This document shows, piece by piece, positions 43,629 to 52,565 of a stretch of DNA of 64,000 nucleotides. The stretch is from contig CAKOXW010000001.1 of NCBI GenBank assembly GCA_934130375.1, positions 186,001 to 250,000 on the forward strand. The letters are read 5' to 3'. The DNA is from an uncultured Bacilli bacterium (GTDB lineage Bacteria > Bacillota_I > Bacilli_A > RF39 > UBA660). The number at the start of each line of letters is the position of its first letter. The first letter of the stretch is position 1. The translations under genes and the position numbers were made by a program. The notes beneath the pieces were generated by a model. It saw only the letters and a list, made by a program, of their open reading frames with translations, did no database searches and had not been told where the DNA came from.

Positions 43629-44445
43629 AAATATAAGTGATTTGTATACAGTAATGGATGATACTGGTTGCTATGACTGTAAAGCAAAAGGAGTATTTAG
43701 AAATAAAAATATAACACCTACTGTAGGTGATAAGGTATTATTTGATAAAGAACAAAAGATTATTACTAAGATATTAGATAGAAAAAATATCTTAGTAAGA
43801 CCACCTGTTGCTAATATAGATATTGCAATAATAGTAATGAGTGTTGTAAATCCAGAATTTTCAACTAACTTAGTAGATAAACTTATAAATATTATTGAGT
43901 ACAATAATATCAAGCCAGTACTATGTTTATCTAAATTAGATTTACTTAAGAACAACAAGGATGAAATAGATAATATAATTAATTATTATAAATCTATTGG
44001 TTACCTTGTGTTTCTTAATACTGAAACTAATAAAATTAAAAAATTAATTGATGGAAAGGTAGTTGTATTAACTGGTCAAAGTGGTGTTGGTAAATCATCA
44101 TTATTAAATAAACTAGATGCTTCTTTAGAACTTAAAACTAATGATATATCATATGCATTAGGTAGAGGTAAGCATACAACAAGACATACTGAATTAATAC
44201 CTATATTTGGTGGTTTTATTGCTGATACACCAGGTTTTTCTTCTTTATCTTTTATAAATATGACTAAAGAAGATATAAAGAATAACTTTGTTGAATTTAA
44301 GAATTATACATGTAAATATAGAGATTGTATGCATATTAAAGAAGATGATTGCAGTGTTAAGGATGCAGTAAAAAGTGGTGAAATAATGCAATCAAGATAT
44401 GATAATTATGTAAAATTTATAAGTGAAATTAAAACTATATATTAA
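43609..44445 (+). CDS. rsgA: Ribosome small-subunit GTPase RsgA
   Basis: A 278-residue circularly permuted GTPase for 30S maturation. An N-terminal OB fold (KAKGVFRNKNITPTVGDKVLFD) precedes LCLSKLDLL (G4-like), GQSGVGKSSLLNKL (P-loop), GRGKHTTRHTEL, DTPGFS, and the zinc knuckle CKYRDCMHIKEDDC. The ATG at 43609 overlaps the kinase gene by 20 bases. A terminator follows, and a similar terminator and promoter block is repeated after the next gene, which looks inserted. Confidence 0.93.
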   Translation: MEAIIIKNISDLYTVMDDTGCYDCKAKGVFRNKNITPTVGDKVLFDKEQKIITKILDRKNILVRPPVANIDIAIIVMSVVNPEFSTNLVDKLINIIEYNNIKPVLCLSKLDLLKNNKDEIDNIINYYKSIGYLVFLNTETNKIKKLIDGKVVVLTGQSGVGKSSLLNKLDASLELKTNDISYALGRGKHTTRHTELIPIFGGFIADTPGFSSLSFINMTKEDIKNNFVEFKNYTCKYRDCMHIKEDDCSVKDAVKSGEIMQSRYDNYVKFISEIKTIY

Positions 44446-44462
44446 AAGTAAATGTTTTTTGA

Positions 44463-44505
44463 AAACTTCATCTTTTTGGTGGAGTTTTCTTTTTTGCTAT
44501 GATAG
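44463..44505 (+). repeat. Terminator and promoter block, left copy (after rsgA)
   Basis: AAACTTCAT, a short loop, TGGAGTTTTCTTTTTT, then TATGATA. The blocks recur at 45401-45443 on the other side of the Bro-N gene. GAAAACTTC and GGAGTTTTC pair as a terminator stem. Confidence 0.6.
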
Positions 44506-44527
44506 AATTGTAGCAAGAGGTGATAAA

Positions 44528-45391
44528 ATGAAACAAGATAAAATGCATTTAATTAACAAAATATTTAATAATGAAACAATTAGAACAGTATGGGACAAAG
44601 ATGATGAGAAGTATTATATTAGTGTTGTAGATATTGTAGGAATTATATCAGAAAGTAAAGACGGTCGTAAGTATTGGAATAAACTAAAACAAAGATTAAA
44701 AGAGGAAGGTAATGAAACGGTGACAAATTGTCACCAGTTGAAATTAAAAGCACAAGATGGAAAGTATAGAGCAACGGATGTAGTTGATATTGAAGGTATG
44801 TTTAGAATAATTGAATCAATTCCTAGTAAAAATGCTGAACCTATAAAACAATGGTTAGCGAAATTAGGAAGTGAAAGAATTGATGAAGTATTTGACCCAT
44901 CACTTGCTGCACAAAGAGCCATAGATATATATCGCGCTAAAGGTTATGATGAAAAATGGATTGCTAAAAGATTAAAAGGTATCCAAGATAGAAAAGAGTT
45001 AACAGATGTTTGGCAAGAAAATGGTATAACTGAAGGAAAGGAATATGCTATATTAACTAACGAAATCTATAAAGAATGGTCAGGTATGACTGCCAAAGAG
45101 TACAAACAATATAAAGGCCTTCGTAAGGAATCTTTAAGAGATAATATGGATAATATTGAAATAATACTAACTGATTTATCAGAAGAAACCGCAAAAAGAC
45201 TTGCAGAAAAACACAAACCACAAGGTTTAGAGCAAAATAAGGAAGTTGCTAGAATGGGAGGACATGCTGCTAAGGTTGCAAGAGAAGACATAGAAAAGAA
45301 TTTAGGAGAAACAATTGTAACAAAGCAAAATAGATTAAATTACGAATATAAAGATGCATTGGAATTAGATGAAAAAAATCACAAAAAATAA
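44528..45391 (+). CDS. Bro-N/DinD-like accessory protein (phage antirepressor type)
   Basis: A 287-residue protein. The N-terminal ~110 residues fit a Bro-N-type domain (NETIRTVWDKDDEKYYISVVDIVGII, YWNKLKQRLKEEG, TDVVDIEGMFRIIESIPS). The rest (AQRAIDIYRAKGYDEKWIAKRLKGIQDRKELTDVW, NMDNIEIILTDLSEETAKRLAE, MGGHAAKVAREDIEKNLG) matches a family widely annotated as phage antirepressor or Bro-N protein. The ATG at 44528 follows AGAGGTGATAA. A palindrome GGTGACAA-A-TTGTCACC is in the gene at 44719-44735. It interrupts the rsgA-rpe neighbourhood between two copies of a terminator and promoter block. Confidence 0.75.
   Translation: MKQDKMHLINKIFNNETIRTVWDKDDEKYYISVVDIVGIISESKDGRKYWNKLKQRLKEEGNETVTNCHQLKLKAQDGKYRATDVVDIEGMFRIIESIPSKNAEPIKQWLAKLGSERIDEVFDPSLAAQRAIDIYRAKGYDEKWIAKRLKGIQDRKELTDVWQENGITEGKEYAILTNEIYKEWSGMTAKEYKQYKGLRKESLRDNMDNIEIILTDLSEETAKRLAEKHKPQGLEQNKEVARMGGHAAKVAREDIEKNLGETIVTKQNRLNYEYKDALELDEKNHKK
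44719..44735. repeat. 8-1-8 palindrome inside the Bro-N gene
   Basis: GGTGACAA-A-TTGTCACC, the same odd-centred geometry as the palindromes in the DUF1016 genes. Confidence 0.8.
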
Positions 45392-45400
45392 TTAAACTTT

Positions 45401-45443
45401 TAAACTTCATTAAATTATGGAGTTTTCTTTTTATTTATGATAT
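45401..45443 (+). repeat. Terminator and promoter block, right copy (before rpe)
   Basis: AAACTTCAT, loop, TGGAGTTTTCTTTTT, then TATGATA, matching 44463-44505 block by block; it ends the Bro-N gene and carries the -10 box of rpe. Confidence 0.6.
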
Positions 45444-45461
45444 CATTAAAGTGGTGATAAT

Positions 45462-46097
45462 ATGGTAAAAATTTCAGCATCTTTATTATCTGCTAGAGAT
45501 AATTTAGAAAAAACTATTGATGAGATAAATAATTTAGATATAGATTATATTCATTTAGACATTATGGATGGAGAATTTGTACCTAATACTTCTTTTACAT
45601 ATGAAGAAATTAAAACAATAATTAGTAGTATAAATAAGCCACTTGATGTTCATTTGATGGTTAAAAATATTGATGAATACATATATAATTATGCAATGCT
45701 TAATACTGAATATATTACTTTTCATTATGAAACAATACATAGTTTAAAAACAATAAAAAAGATAAAAGATTATGGTATAAAATGTGGTATAGCAATTAAA
45801 CCAAATACTAATATTGAAGAAATATATGACTTACTACCATATATAGATTTAGTACTTGTAATGAGTGTTGAACCAGGTAGAGGTGGCCAAAAGTTTATTG
45901 ATGGTTCTCAAGATAAAATTAGAAAGTTAAAAGATAAAATTAAATCCTTAGATTTACATGTAGTAGTATCAGTAGATGGTGGTATAAATGATACTACAGC
46001 AGAACTATGTAAAGCATTTGGAGTTGACATATTAGTAATTGGTAGTGCTCTTACAAATAATGATAATAAAAGAGAATTTGTAAATAATGTAAAGTAA
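45462..46097 (+). CDS. rpe: Ribulose-phosphate 3-epimerase
   Basis: A 211-residue TIM barrel of the pentose phosphate pathway. Motifs: ISASLLSARDN, IDYIHLDIMDGEFVPNTSF (metal His and Asp), DVHLMVKN, MSVEPGRGGQKF and VSVDGGIN with the phosphate-binding Gly-rich end VIGSAL. GTGGTGATA precedes the ATG. In related Bacillota rpe follows rsgA directly; here the Bro-N gene separates them. Confidence 0.95.
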   Translation: MVKISASLLSARDNLEKTIDEINNLDIDYIHLDIMDGEFVPNTSFTYEEIKTIISSINKPLDVHLMVKNIDEYIYNYAMLNTEYITFHYETIHSLKTIKKIKDYGIKCGIAIKPNTNIEEIYDLLPYIDLVLVMSVEPGRGGQKFIDGSQDKIRKLKDKIKSLDLHVVVSVDGGINDTTAELCKAFGVDILVIGSALTNNDNKREFVNNVK

Positions 46098-46180
46098 AAT
46101 AGAATTATTATTTATATATTGACCATAATAAAGTTATATGATAATATTATATTGTAAAAATATAGAAAGGGTAGGATATT

Positions 46181-46582
46181 ATGAAAAAGAATGGTTTTAC
46201 ATTAGTAGAATTACTAGCAGTAATCGTTATTTTAGCAATTATCTTAGTTATAGCAGTTCCAAAAATAAGCGATACTATTGATAATGCTAAAAAAGGAAGT
46301 ATGGCTTCTTCAGTTAAAATGATTGCTGCTGCTGCTGAAAGAGAAAAGATGGTTCAAGAAACTTTGGGTTCTACATTTACTGATACTACATGTATAGGCG
46401 AATGGGCAAATTTAGATTCAACTCAATTCTCAGCATGTTCAGTTACATTTGATGGTGATACTGCTACAGTTACATTAACTGGTGCTGATGCTGGTAAGTT
46501 CCCAAAATGGACATGTGCTGGAACTAGAAGTTCTATTACAAGTGCAAAGAGCACAACTGCTGCACCAACTTGTCAAAATTAA
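46181..46582 (+). CDS. Type IV pilin-like protein 1
   Basis: A 133-residue prepilin. MKKNG|FTLVELLAVIVILAII carries the prepilin peptidase site with Phe+1 and Glu+5 and the hydrophobic assembly helix. The globular part is short and ends with a Cys-containing region (CIGEWANLDSTQFSACSV, WTCAGTRSS, TCQN), suggesting disulfides. The first ~190 coding bases are almost identical to the next gene. No prepilin peptidase, ATPase or platform gene is in the window. It could be a ComGC-like competence pilin or a true pilus subunit. Confidence 0.85.
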   Translation: MKKNGFTLVELLAVIVILAIILVIAVPKISDTIDNAKKGSMASSVKMIAAAAEREKMVQETLGSTFTDTTCIGEWANLDSTQFSACSVTFDGDTATVTLTGADAGKFPKWTCAGTRSSITSAKSTTAAPTCQN

Positions 46583-46583
46583 T

Positions 46584-46610
46584 AAAAAGGTTTATTAATT
46601 AAACCTTTTT
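46584..46610 (+). terminator. Terminator of pilin-like gene 1
   Basis: Perfect ten-base stem AAAAAGGTTT / AAACCTTTTT with loop ATTAATT. Confidence 0.8.
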
Positions 46611-46704
46611 AATATTAAAAGTACTTTTAATATTATAAGTAATTGACTAAAATTTGTAAAAATGATATCATTTTAGTGTAAAATATAGAAAGGATGGTAA
46701 AGTG

Positions 46705-47112
46705 ATGAAAAAGAATGGTTTTACATTAGTAGAATTACTAGCAGTAATCGTTATTCTTGCTATTATCTTAGTTATAGCAGTTCCAAAAATAAGCGATACT
46801 ATTAATAATGCTAAAAAAGGAAGTATGGCTTCTTCAGTTAAAATGATTGCTGCTGCTGCTGAAAGAGAAAAGATGGTTCAAGAAACTTTGGGTTCTGATT
46901 TCAAAGACAAAGCTGAAAATGGTTCTATAGATTGTGCTTCAGTTAACAACAAAGTATGGTCTAATATAGATTCAACACAATTCTCAGCATGTTCAGTTAC
47001 ATTTAGTGGTGATAATGCTACTGTTACATTAACTGGTGCAGCTGCTGGTAAATTTCCAAGCTGGACTTGTACTGGAACTAGAAGCGACATTACTTCTGGA
47101 GAATGTAAATAA
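46705..47112 (+). CDS. Type IV pilin-like protein 2
   Basis: A 135-residue prepilin with the same N-terminus and the same helix as protein 1, differing only by a few codons until residue ~60 (REKMVQETLGS). The variable part then has an insertion (DFKDKAENGSIDCASVNNKVWSN) but returns to the common DSTQFSACSVTFSGD and WTCTGTRS. This looks like a recent tandem duplication with change in the exposed domain. The start is the ATG at 46705 after AAAGGATGG. Confidence 0.85.
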   Translation: MKKNGFTLVELLAVIVILAIILVIAVPKISDTINNAKKGSMASSVKMIAAAAEREKMVQETLGSDFKDKAENGSIDCASVNNKVWSNIDSTQFSACSVTFSGDNATVTLTGAAAGKFPSWTCTGTRSDITSGECK

Positions 47113-47115
47113 TAT

Positions 47116-47136
47116 AAAAAGACGTTAAGTCTTTTT
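47116..47136 (+). terminator. Terminator of pilin-like gene 2
   Basis: AAAAAGAC-GTTAA-GTCTTTTT, then more T. Confidence 0.75.
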
Positions 47137-47188
47137 TCTTTTGCATAAAATCATAATTCTTGTGCACAATATGTGTGAAAGGAGTAAT

Positions 47189-47572
47189 ATGAAAAAGAAT
47201 GGTTTTACGCTAGTAGAATTGCTTGCTGTAATAGTTATTCTTGCTATTATCTTAGTTATAGCAGTTCCAAAAATAACTGATACTATTGATAATGCAAGAA
47301 AGGGTAGTTTGGAATCTTCTGTTAAGATGGTTGCTGCGCAAGCTGAAACTCAAAAAACAGTTGCTAATACTTTAGAAGGTGTTACTTTTGCTGATACCGG
47401 TGATTGTATTGGTAATGGTGCTGAGTGGGCAGGACTTAATAGTACTGATTATGATACTTGTACTTATACAATTGCTGATGGGGTTGCTACTGTTACTATT
47501 ACTGGTAAGGGCAAATTTAATGGTTATACATGCACAGGTACTAGAAGTGCTATTACAAGTTGTGCGAAATAA
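47189..47572 (+). CDS. Type IV pilin-like protein 3
   Basis: A 127-residue prepilin with the same leader and helix but different codon choices and a more divergent body: KGSLESSVKMVAAQAETQK, CIGNGAEWAGLNSTDYDTC, ITGKGKFNGYTCTGTRSAITSC. This version is the closest match to the pilin part of the LRR fusion at the window's left end. GAAAGGAGTA precedes the ATG at 47189. A short terminator overlaps the stop. Each of the three genes has its own terminator, so they can be expressed separately. Confidence 0.85.
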   Translation: MKKNGFTLVELLAVIVILAIILVIAVPKITDTIDNARKGSLESSVKMVAAQAETQKTVANTLEGVTFADTGDCIGNGAEWAGLNSTDYDTCTYTIADGVATVTITGKGKFNGYTCTGTRSAITSCAK

Positions 47573-47592
47573 GACCTTTGGTCTTTTTTTCT
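47571..47592 (+). terminator. Terminator of pilin-like gene 3
   Basis: AAGACC-TTT-GGTCTT and T run overlapping the stop codon. Confidence 0.7.
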
Positions 47593-47628
47593 TTCTCTAA
47601 ATATTATATAATTATCTTGGTGATGTTT

Positions 47629-48531
47629 ATGTTAATAATTGGGTCTCATGTTTCTTTTAAATCAGATGATCAACTTGTTGGAAGTGTTAAAGAAGCCTTA
47701 TCTTATGGCTCAAATACTTTTATGTTTTATACAGGAGCGCCTCAAAATACTATGAGAAGGCCAATTAATGGTAAGTATACGATGGATGCTTATAATTTAA
47801 TGTATAAAAGTGGTATTGACCCAGTTAATTTAATTGTTCATGCTCCATACATTATTAATCTTGCTAATAGAGATAATTATTCTTTTAATGTTAGTTTTTT
47901 AACTGAAGAAATTGAAAGATGCGAGGAACTTGGTGTCTTAAAAATGGTTCTTCATCCAGGTAGTCATATCAAAAGAGGCGTTGAGGAGGGTTTAAATGCG
48001 ATTGTAGATGCTTTAAACGCAGTTTTGAATAAAGATACATCTGTTTTCATTTGTCTTGAAACCATGGCAGGAAAAGGGTCTGAACTAGGTACGAATATTG
48101 ATGAATTAAAATATATAATAGATAATGTTAAATATAATGAAAAATTAATGGTATGTCTTGATACATGTCATTTAAATGATTCAGGAATTGATATTAGTAA
48201 ATTTGACGACTATTTATTAGAATTTGATAAGAAGATTGGAATTAATAAAATTGGATGTGTTCATGTAAATGATTCTAAGAACGAACTAGGTAGTCATAAA
48301 GATAGACATGAAAATATCGGCTACGGGACAATCGGTTTTGATAACTTATTAAACGTTATATATAATAAAAAATTAGAAGGTATTCCAAAAATCCTTGAAA
48401 CACCATGGATTAAATATTCTGATAAGGAAATATATGCTCCATACAAATTTGAAATTGAAATGATAAGAAACAAAGTATTTAATGAAAATTTAAAAAATGA
48501 TTTAGCAAAAAATTACGGAATGAAATTCTAA
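47629..48531 (+). CDS. nfo: Endonuclease IV (AP endonuclease)
   Basis: A 300-residue TIM-barrel zinc enzyme that cuts abasic sites. Start IIGSHVSFKSDDQLVGSV, then TFMFYTGAPQNTMRR, VHAPYIINLAN, MVLHPGSH, ICLETMAGKGSELG, VCLDTCHLNDSG, CVHVNDSKNELGSHKDRHENIGYG and ILETPW give all zinc ligands. The ATG at 47629 follows GGTGAT with the genome's usual spacing; ATG at 47623 lies in that site. A hairpin terminator follows. Confidence 0.94.
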   Translation: MLIIGSHVSFKSDDQLVGSVKEALSYGSNTFMFYTGAPQNTMRRPINGKYTMDAYNLMYKSGIDPVNLIVHAPYIINLANRDNYSFNVSFLTEEIERCEELGVLKMVLHPGSHIKRGVEEGLNAIVDALNAVLNKDTSVFICLETMAGKGSELGTNIDELKYIIDNVKYNEKLMVCLDTCHLNDSGIDISKFDDYLLEFDKKIGINKIGCVHVNDSKNELGSHKDRHENIGYGTIGFDNLLNVIYNKKLEGIPKILETPWIKYSDKEIYAPYKFEIEMIRNKVFNENLKNDLAKNYGMKF

Positions 48532-48579
48532 AATCATACGGAATAAAAATGTAAAATGTTACCGAATATGATTGATTTT
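48532..48579 (+). terminator. Terminator after nfo
   Basis: AATCATACGG (48532-48541) and CCG-AA-TATGATT (48563-48573) form a stem with a small bulge and a following T run; the downstream promoter's -35 box overlaps its end. Confidence 0.45.
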
Positions 48580-48600
48580 TATGCTTATATATAGTATATT
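48572..48600 (+). promoter_or_regulatory. Promoter of the DUF4143 ATPase gene
   Basis: TTGATT (48572-48577), 17 bases, TATATT (48595-48600). Confidence 0.5.
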
Positions 48601-48616
48601 ATAAATGGTGATAGTG

Positions 48617-49894
48617 ATGAAAATTGATAATTATAGAAAAAGAATTGTAGATGAACAAATAGAAAAATATTTAAATTTGTTTGGTGCAATATGCATTGAG
48701 GGGCCAAAATATTGCGGAAAGACTTGGGCCGGAAGATATCATGCCAAAAGCGAAAGTTTGCTTTATAAAACTACTGGTGGATCATCAAATATTGTTGAAC
48801 TTGCTAAAATCTCACCACAATTAGTTTTGGAAGGCGAAAAGCCAAAACTAATAGATGAATGGCAGGAAGCAACAAATTTATGGGATGAAATAAGATATGA
48901 TATTGATAAAACAGGATTAAAGGGTCAATATATTCTTACTGGATCATCTACACCAAATAGAAATGGTATTTCTCATAGTGGAGCCGGAAGATTTGGCAAA
49001 ATATATTTAAGAACAATGTCATTATATGAATCTGGTGATTCAACAGGTGATATTTCATTAGAAGATATTTGCAATAATAAATTCATATCAAAAAATACAG
49101 GTGAAGTCGATTTAAAGAAATTGGCATATTTAATAATTAGGGGAGGATTCCCAGCTAATTTAAATTATAATAGTGAAGATGCAAAAAAAATAATATGCGA
49201 GTATGTTGACTTAATTATTAATGATGATTTATATAGATTAGATAATGTTAATAGAGACAAGCATAAAATAAAATTATTATTAAAATCGCTTGCTAGAAAT
49301 GAAAGTACAACCGCAACAAATTCTACATTAAGAAAAGATATAAAAGAAATAGATAATGAAGACATTGATGTTGATACAATTGCAAGTTATTTAAATGCAC
49401 TTGACAAATTATTTTTACTAGATAACGATGAACCTTTTTCACAAAATGTAAGGTCAAGTGTAAGAGTAAAACAATCCGAAAAAAGGCATTTTGCTGACCC
49501 TTCTATTGCGTCCGCAATATTAAATCTATCAGAAGAAAAATTGATAAATGATTTAGAAACTTTTGGTTTTTTATTCGAAGCAATGGTTGAAAGAGATTTA
49601 AAAATATATGCTCAATCATTTGATGCCAAATGTTATCATTATCAAGATTATCTAAATAGAGAAATTGATGCAGTCATTGAACTTAAGGATGGGGATTGGT
49701 GTTGTTTTGAAATAAAATTGGGTGCTAATGCTATTGAAAATGCTGCTAAAAATTTGTTAGAAATAAGTAATGCTATAAAAAAAGAAAATGGTAAAACACC
49801 AAAAGTATTATGTGTTATATGTGGAATGAGTAATGCTGCTTATAGAAGACCTGATGGCGTTTATGTTGTGCCAATTACATCATTAAAAAATTAA
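48617..49894 (+). CDS. AAA_14/DUF4143 ATPase
   Basis: A 425-residue protein of the large bacterial and archaeal ATP-binding family with DUF4143. Walker A EGPKYCGKTWAG (residues ~27-38), Walker B KPKLIDEWQE, sensor ILTGSSTP, then the C-terminal DUF4143 part (LFEAMVERDLKIYAQSFDAKCYHYQDYLNREIDAVIEL, CCFEIKLG), which has a PDDEXK-like look (DAVIE ... EIK). Cellular function is unknown; the family is patchy and often transferred. It stands alone with its own promoter between nfo and a small convergent gene. Confidence 0.85.
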   Translation: MKIDNYRKRIVDEQIEKYLNLFGAICIEGPKYCGKTWAGRYHAKSESLLYKTTGGSSNIVELAKISPQLVLEGEKPKLIDEWQEATNLWDEIRYDIDKTGLKGQYILTGSSTPNRNGISHSGAGRFGKIYLRTMSLYESGDSTGDISLEDICNNKFISKNTGEVDLKKLAYLIIRGGFPANLNYNSEDAKKIICEYVDLIINDDLYRLDNVNRDKHKIKLLLKSLARNESTTATNSTLRKDIKEIDNEDIDVDTIASYLNALDKLFLLDNDEPFSQNVRSSVRVKQSEKRHFADPSIASAILNLSEEKLINDLETFGFLFEAMVERDLKIYAQSFDAKCYHYQDYLNREIDAVIELKDGDWCCFEIKLGANAIENAAKNLLEISNAIKKENGKTPKVLCVICGMSNAAYRRPDGVYVVPITSLKN

Positions 49895-49920
49895 AAGGAA
49901 CTTAAAAATAGTTCCTTTTT
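49893..49920. terminator. Bidirectional terminator
   Basis: AAAAGGAAC and GTTCCTTTT pair across nine bases, between the convergent ATPase and 82-residue protein genes. Confidence 0.75.
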
Positions 49921-50150
49921 GTGTTTTCATATAATTCTTTTAATTTTCTATATGTAGTTTCCTTAAGAGAATTTTTGTTTTCCTCTATTACTTTTAAACC
50001 ATCATCATATATATCTTTAAATCTTGTTTTGATATTATGATAAACAACTTCTAACTCATTTTTATCAAGAAGTATATTTTTCTTTATTGCATAATTTACA
50101 ATATCCTCTCTTTTAAGTCTATCTACATAGTTCTTAAGTACGTTATACAT
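49902..50150 (-). CDS. Small helical protein (DUF2624-like)
   Basis: An 82-residue soluble protein, all helix by look: NVLKNYVDRLKREDIVNYAIKKNILLDKNELEVVYHNIK. The layout (short helices, a Gly/Asp turn, then a Lys/Glu helix) resembles the small DUF2624/YqfT proteins that are found near nfo in Bacillus, and here too nfo is close by. GAGGTGA is before the ATG at 50150. The assignment is tentative. Confidence 0.5.
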   Translation of the reverse strand: MYNVLKNYVDRLKREDIVNYAIKKNILLDKNELEVVYHNIKTRFKDIYDDGLKVIEENKNSLKETTYRKLKELYENTKRNYF

Positions 50151-50214
50151 ATTCACCTCATATTATTATATGTATAATGATAATTTAATTAACAACAATA
50201 ATAATGGTGGTTAT

Positions 50215-52164
50215 ATGAATTCTAGACTAAAAATTATTTCCTACGTAGTAATTTTATTGTTTTTGATTATTTTAATTTCTTTATTTAATATAATGATTAT
50301 ACACCATTATGAATACAAAAATGCATTTGATAGTATTGTTGCTAGTGAAATACAAGGCAGTACTGCATTACGTGGTAGAATTTATGATAGAAACAATAAA
50401 TTATTAGTAGATAATACTGGTATTAAGAGTATATATTATAAAAGAGAATTAGGTACCTCGTATGAAATAGATTTAGCGCATAGACTTAGTCTTGTTTTAG
50501 AACTTGATTATAATCTTGTTACTGATTCTATGCTTAAAGACCTATATTTAACAAGTAAACATGATGAACTAATTACTGAAGAGGAATTTAGGATGCTTAA
50601 GGAAAGAAAAATTACTTCTAGTGATATAACAAGGTTAAAAAGAAGTAGAATTAGTAAGGAAGAATTAGATAAAGTTGATAAAAAGACTGCTTATATTTAT
50701 TATTTAATGAACAATGGTTATTCTTATGAAGATAAACTTATTAAAAAGAATTTGAATGATAATGAGTATGCGGTAATATATGAAAATATTGATGATTATA
50801 AGGGTATTAAATTAAAGATGGATTTTGATAGAAAATATATTTATGAAGATACTCTAAGAGGAGTTTTTGGAAATATATCTAAAAATAGTATTCCATATGA
50901 ACTTAAGAATTATTATTTAGATAAAGGTTATAGTATCAATGATAGAGTAGGAATATCTGGTTTAGAATATTATTATGATGATTATTTAAAAGGGGAAAAA
51001 AGCGTATATAAAAGTATTGATGGTAAATTAACGGAAATTAAGAAAGAAAAACAAGGTAATGATTTAGTACTTACTATTGATATTAACTTGCAGAAAAGTC
51101 TTGAAGAAATAATTGATAATGAGATTAAGAAGGCTAAGGATGAACCTAATACTGAATATTTTAATAAAGTTTTTGCGTTAATTTGTAATACTGATGGTGA
51201 AATATTAGCAATGGTTGCTAGAATTATAATTGATGGTAATATTTATGATTATACTTCATATTTTGTTACTTCTTCTGTAACAGTTGGGTCAGTTATAAAA
51301 GGAGCGTCCATTTCTGTTGGATATAAATATGGTGTTATAGATATAGGTAGTGTTTTAAAGGATGAATGTATTAAATTAAGTGGTACTGGTACAAAGTGTT
51401 CTTGGAATAGAAATGGACTTGGATATTTAAATGATATTGATGCTCTAAAATTATCTTCTAATGTATATCAGTTTAAAACTGCAATGATGATTAGTGGTTA
51501 TAATTATAGTTATAATGGGTCTTTTTCACTTAAAAATGATGTTTTTTTAAAGTATAGAAGTATGTTTAATGCTTATGGATTAGGTGTTTCTAGTGGTATT
51601 GATTTACCAAATGAAGCACTAGGGTTAAAAGGTAAAAATGACACATCAGGCTTACTTCTTGATTTTTCAATTGGTCAATATGACACGTACACTCCTCTTC
51701 AGTTAGCGTCTTATATAAACACTATTGCAAATAATGGCACTAGAGTTAGATTGTTTTTGGGTAAGAAGGCTAAGGATGGAAGTGGTAATATACTTTTTGA
51801 AAATAAAAGGGAAGTGTTAAATAGTATTCCTCTTGATATTAAGTACATTAATAGAATACAACAAGGTTTTAAAAGTGTACTTTCTTATGGGGGTACTGGA
51901 TTTGGTTATATTGATTTAAAATATAAGGGTGCGGGTAAAACTGGTACTTCTCAAAGTTTTCTTGATAGTGATAAAGATGGTATAATCGATAAGGAAACTA
52001 TAACTTCTACTTTTGCTGGGTATGCTCCTTATGATAATCCCGAAATTAGTATAGTTGTTATTACTCCAGATATAAGTCATGTGTATGGTAATTCTTATCT
52101 TTCTTCATTAAATAGACGAATTAGTAATAAAATTAGTAAAAAATACTTTGAAATTTATAAATAA
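50215..52164 (+). CDS. Class B penicillin-binding protein 2 (elongation type)
   Basis: A 649-residue transpeptidase with one membrane span (residues ~5-28), a pedestal domain starting [16 protein letters not shown], a long helical insertion (~110-215) as in PBP2 types, and the catalytic domain: SVIK at S359, SSN near residue 427, KTGT at K575. The VGSVIKGAS context is typical of PbpA/PbpH/PBP2 proteins of the elongasome. It lacks PASTA domains. The ATG at 50215 follows AATGGTGG; an in-frame ATG at 50170 has no ribosome site. Its SEDS partner could be the protein at 24-25.2 kb. Confidence 0.88.
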   Translation: MNSRLKIISYVVILLFLIILISLFNIMIIHHYEYKNAFDSIVASEIQGSTALRGRIYDRNNKLLVDNTGIKSIYYKRELGTSYEIDLAHRLSLVLELDYNLVTDSMLKDLYLTSKHDELITEEEFRMLKERKITSSDITRLKRSRISKEELDKVDKKTAYIYYLMNNGYSYEDKLIKKNLNDNEYAVIYENIDDYKGIKLKMDFDRKYIYEDTLRGVFGNISKNSIPYELKNYYLDKGYSINDRVGISGLEYYYDDYLKGEKSVYKSIDGKLTEIKKEKQGNDLVLTIDINLQKSLEEIIDNEIKKAKDEPNTEYFNKVFALICNTDGEILAMVARIIIDGNIYDYTSYFVTSSVTVGSVIKGASISVGYKYGVIDIGSVLKDECIKLSGTGTKCSWNRNGLGYLNDIDALKLSSNVYQFKTAMMISGYNYSYNGSFSLKNDVFLKYRSMFNAYGLGVSSGIDLPNEALGLKGKNDTSGLLLDFSIGQYDTYTPLQLASYINTIANNGTRVRLFLGKKAKDGSGNILFENKREVLNSIPLDIKYINRIQQGFKSVLSYGGTGFGYIDLKYKGAGKTGTSQSFLDSDKDGIIDKETITSTFAGYAPYDNPEISIVVITPDISHVYGNSYLSSLNRRISNKISKKYFEIYK

Positions 52165-52205
52165 TTTGCTATAATATAAAAAGTTGGAAAAGGAGTGATT
52201 TTTAT

Positions 52206-52370
52206 ATGGCAAAAGCTGGCAATAGAGAAAGAATTACTTTAGTTTGTACAGAATGCAATGAAGAAAACTATAGAACAATTAAAAATAAGAAAAATAATAC
52301 TGAGAGATTAGAATTAAATAAATATTGTTCTAGATGTAACAAATCTACAAAACATAAAGAAAAGAAATAG
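52206..52370 (+). CDS. rpmG: 50S ribosomal protein L33
   Basis: A 54-residue protein, [18 protein letters not shown] at the start and [13 protein letters not shown] at the end; this is L33 of the zinc-binding type with two CxxC pairs (CTEC and CSRC). AAGGAGTGA lies upstream. It heads a run of two further genes ending in efp. Confidence 0.93.
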   Translation: MAKAGNRERITLVCTECNEENYRTIKNKKNNTERLELNKYCSRCNKSTKHKEKK

Positions 52371-52391
52371 TAAACTTAAGGAGGGTTTTGC

Positions 52392-52565
52392 ATGGATAAG
52401 AATTTACATTTTGGCTATACAACTGAAAATATTATTAACGATATGTCAATTGATGCATCTAAATTAGTTAGTACTAATGTAAATAATAATGTTGTTTTAG
52501 TTAAAAGAAATCCTAATGTAAAAGTTAAAAAAATAGGAATAAGGAGAACTTATGGTAAACGTTAA
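52392..52565 (+). CDS. Small protein of unknown function between rpmG and efp
   Basis: A 57-residue frame starting [20 protein letters not shown] and ending in a basic tail ([20 protein letters not shown]). It has a perfect AAGGAGG ribosome site at 52378-52384, eight bases before the ATG, and overlaps the efp start by 14 bases, so translation may be coupled. The basic C-terminus suggests RNA or ribosome contact, which suits its neighbours, but I do not recognise a family. Confidence 0.6.
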   Translation: MDKNLHFGYTTENIINDMSIDASKLVSTNVNNNVVLVKRNPNVKVKKIGIRRTYGKR

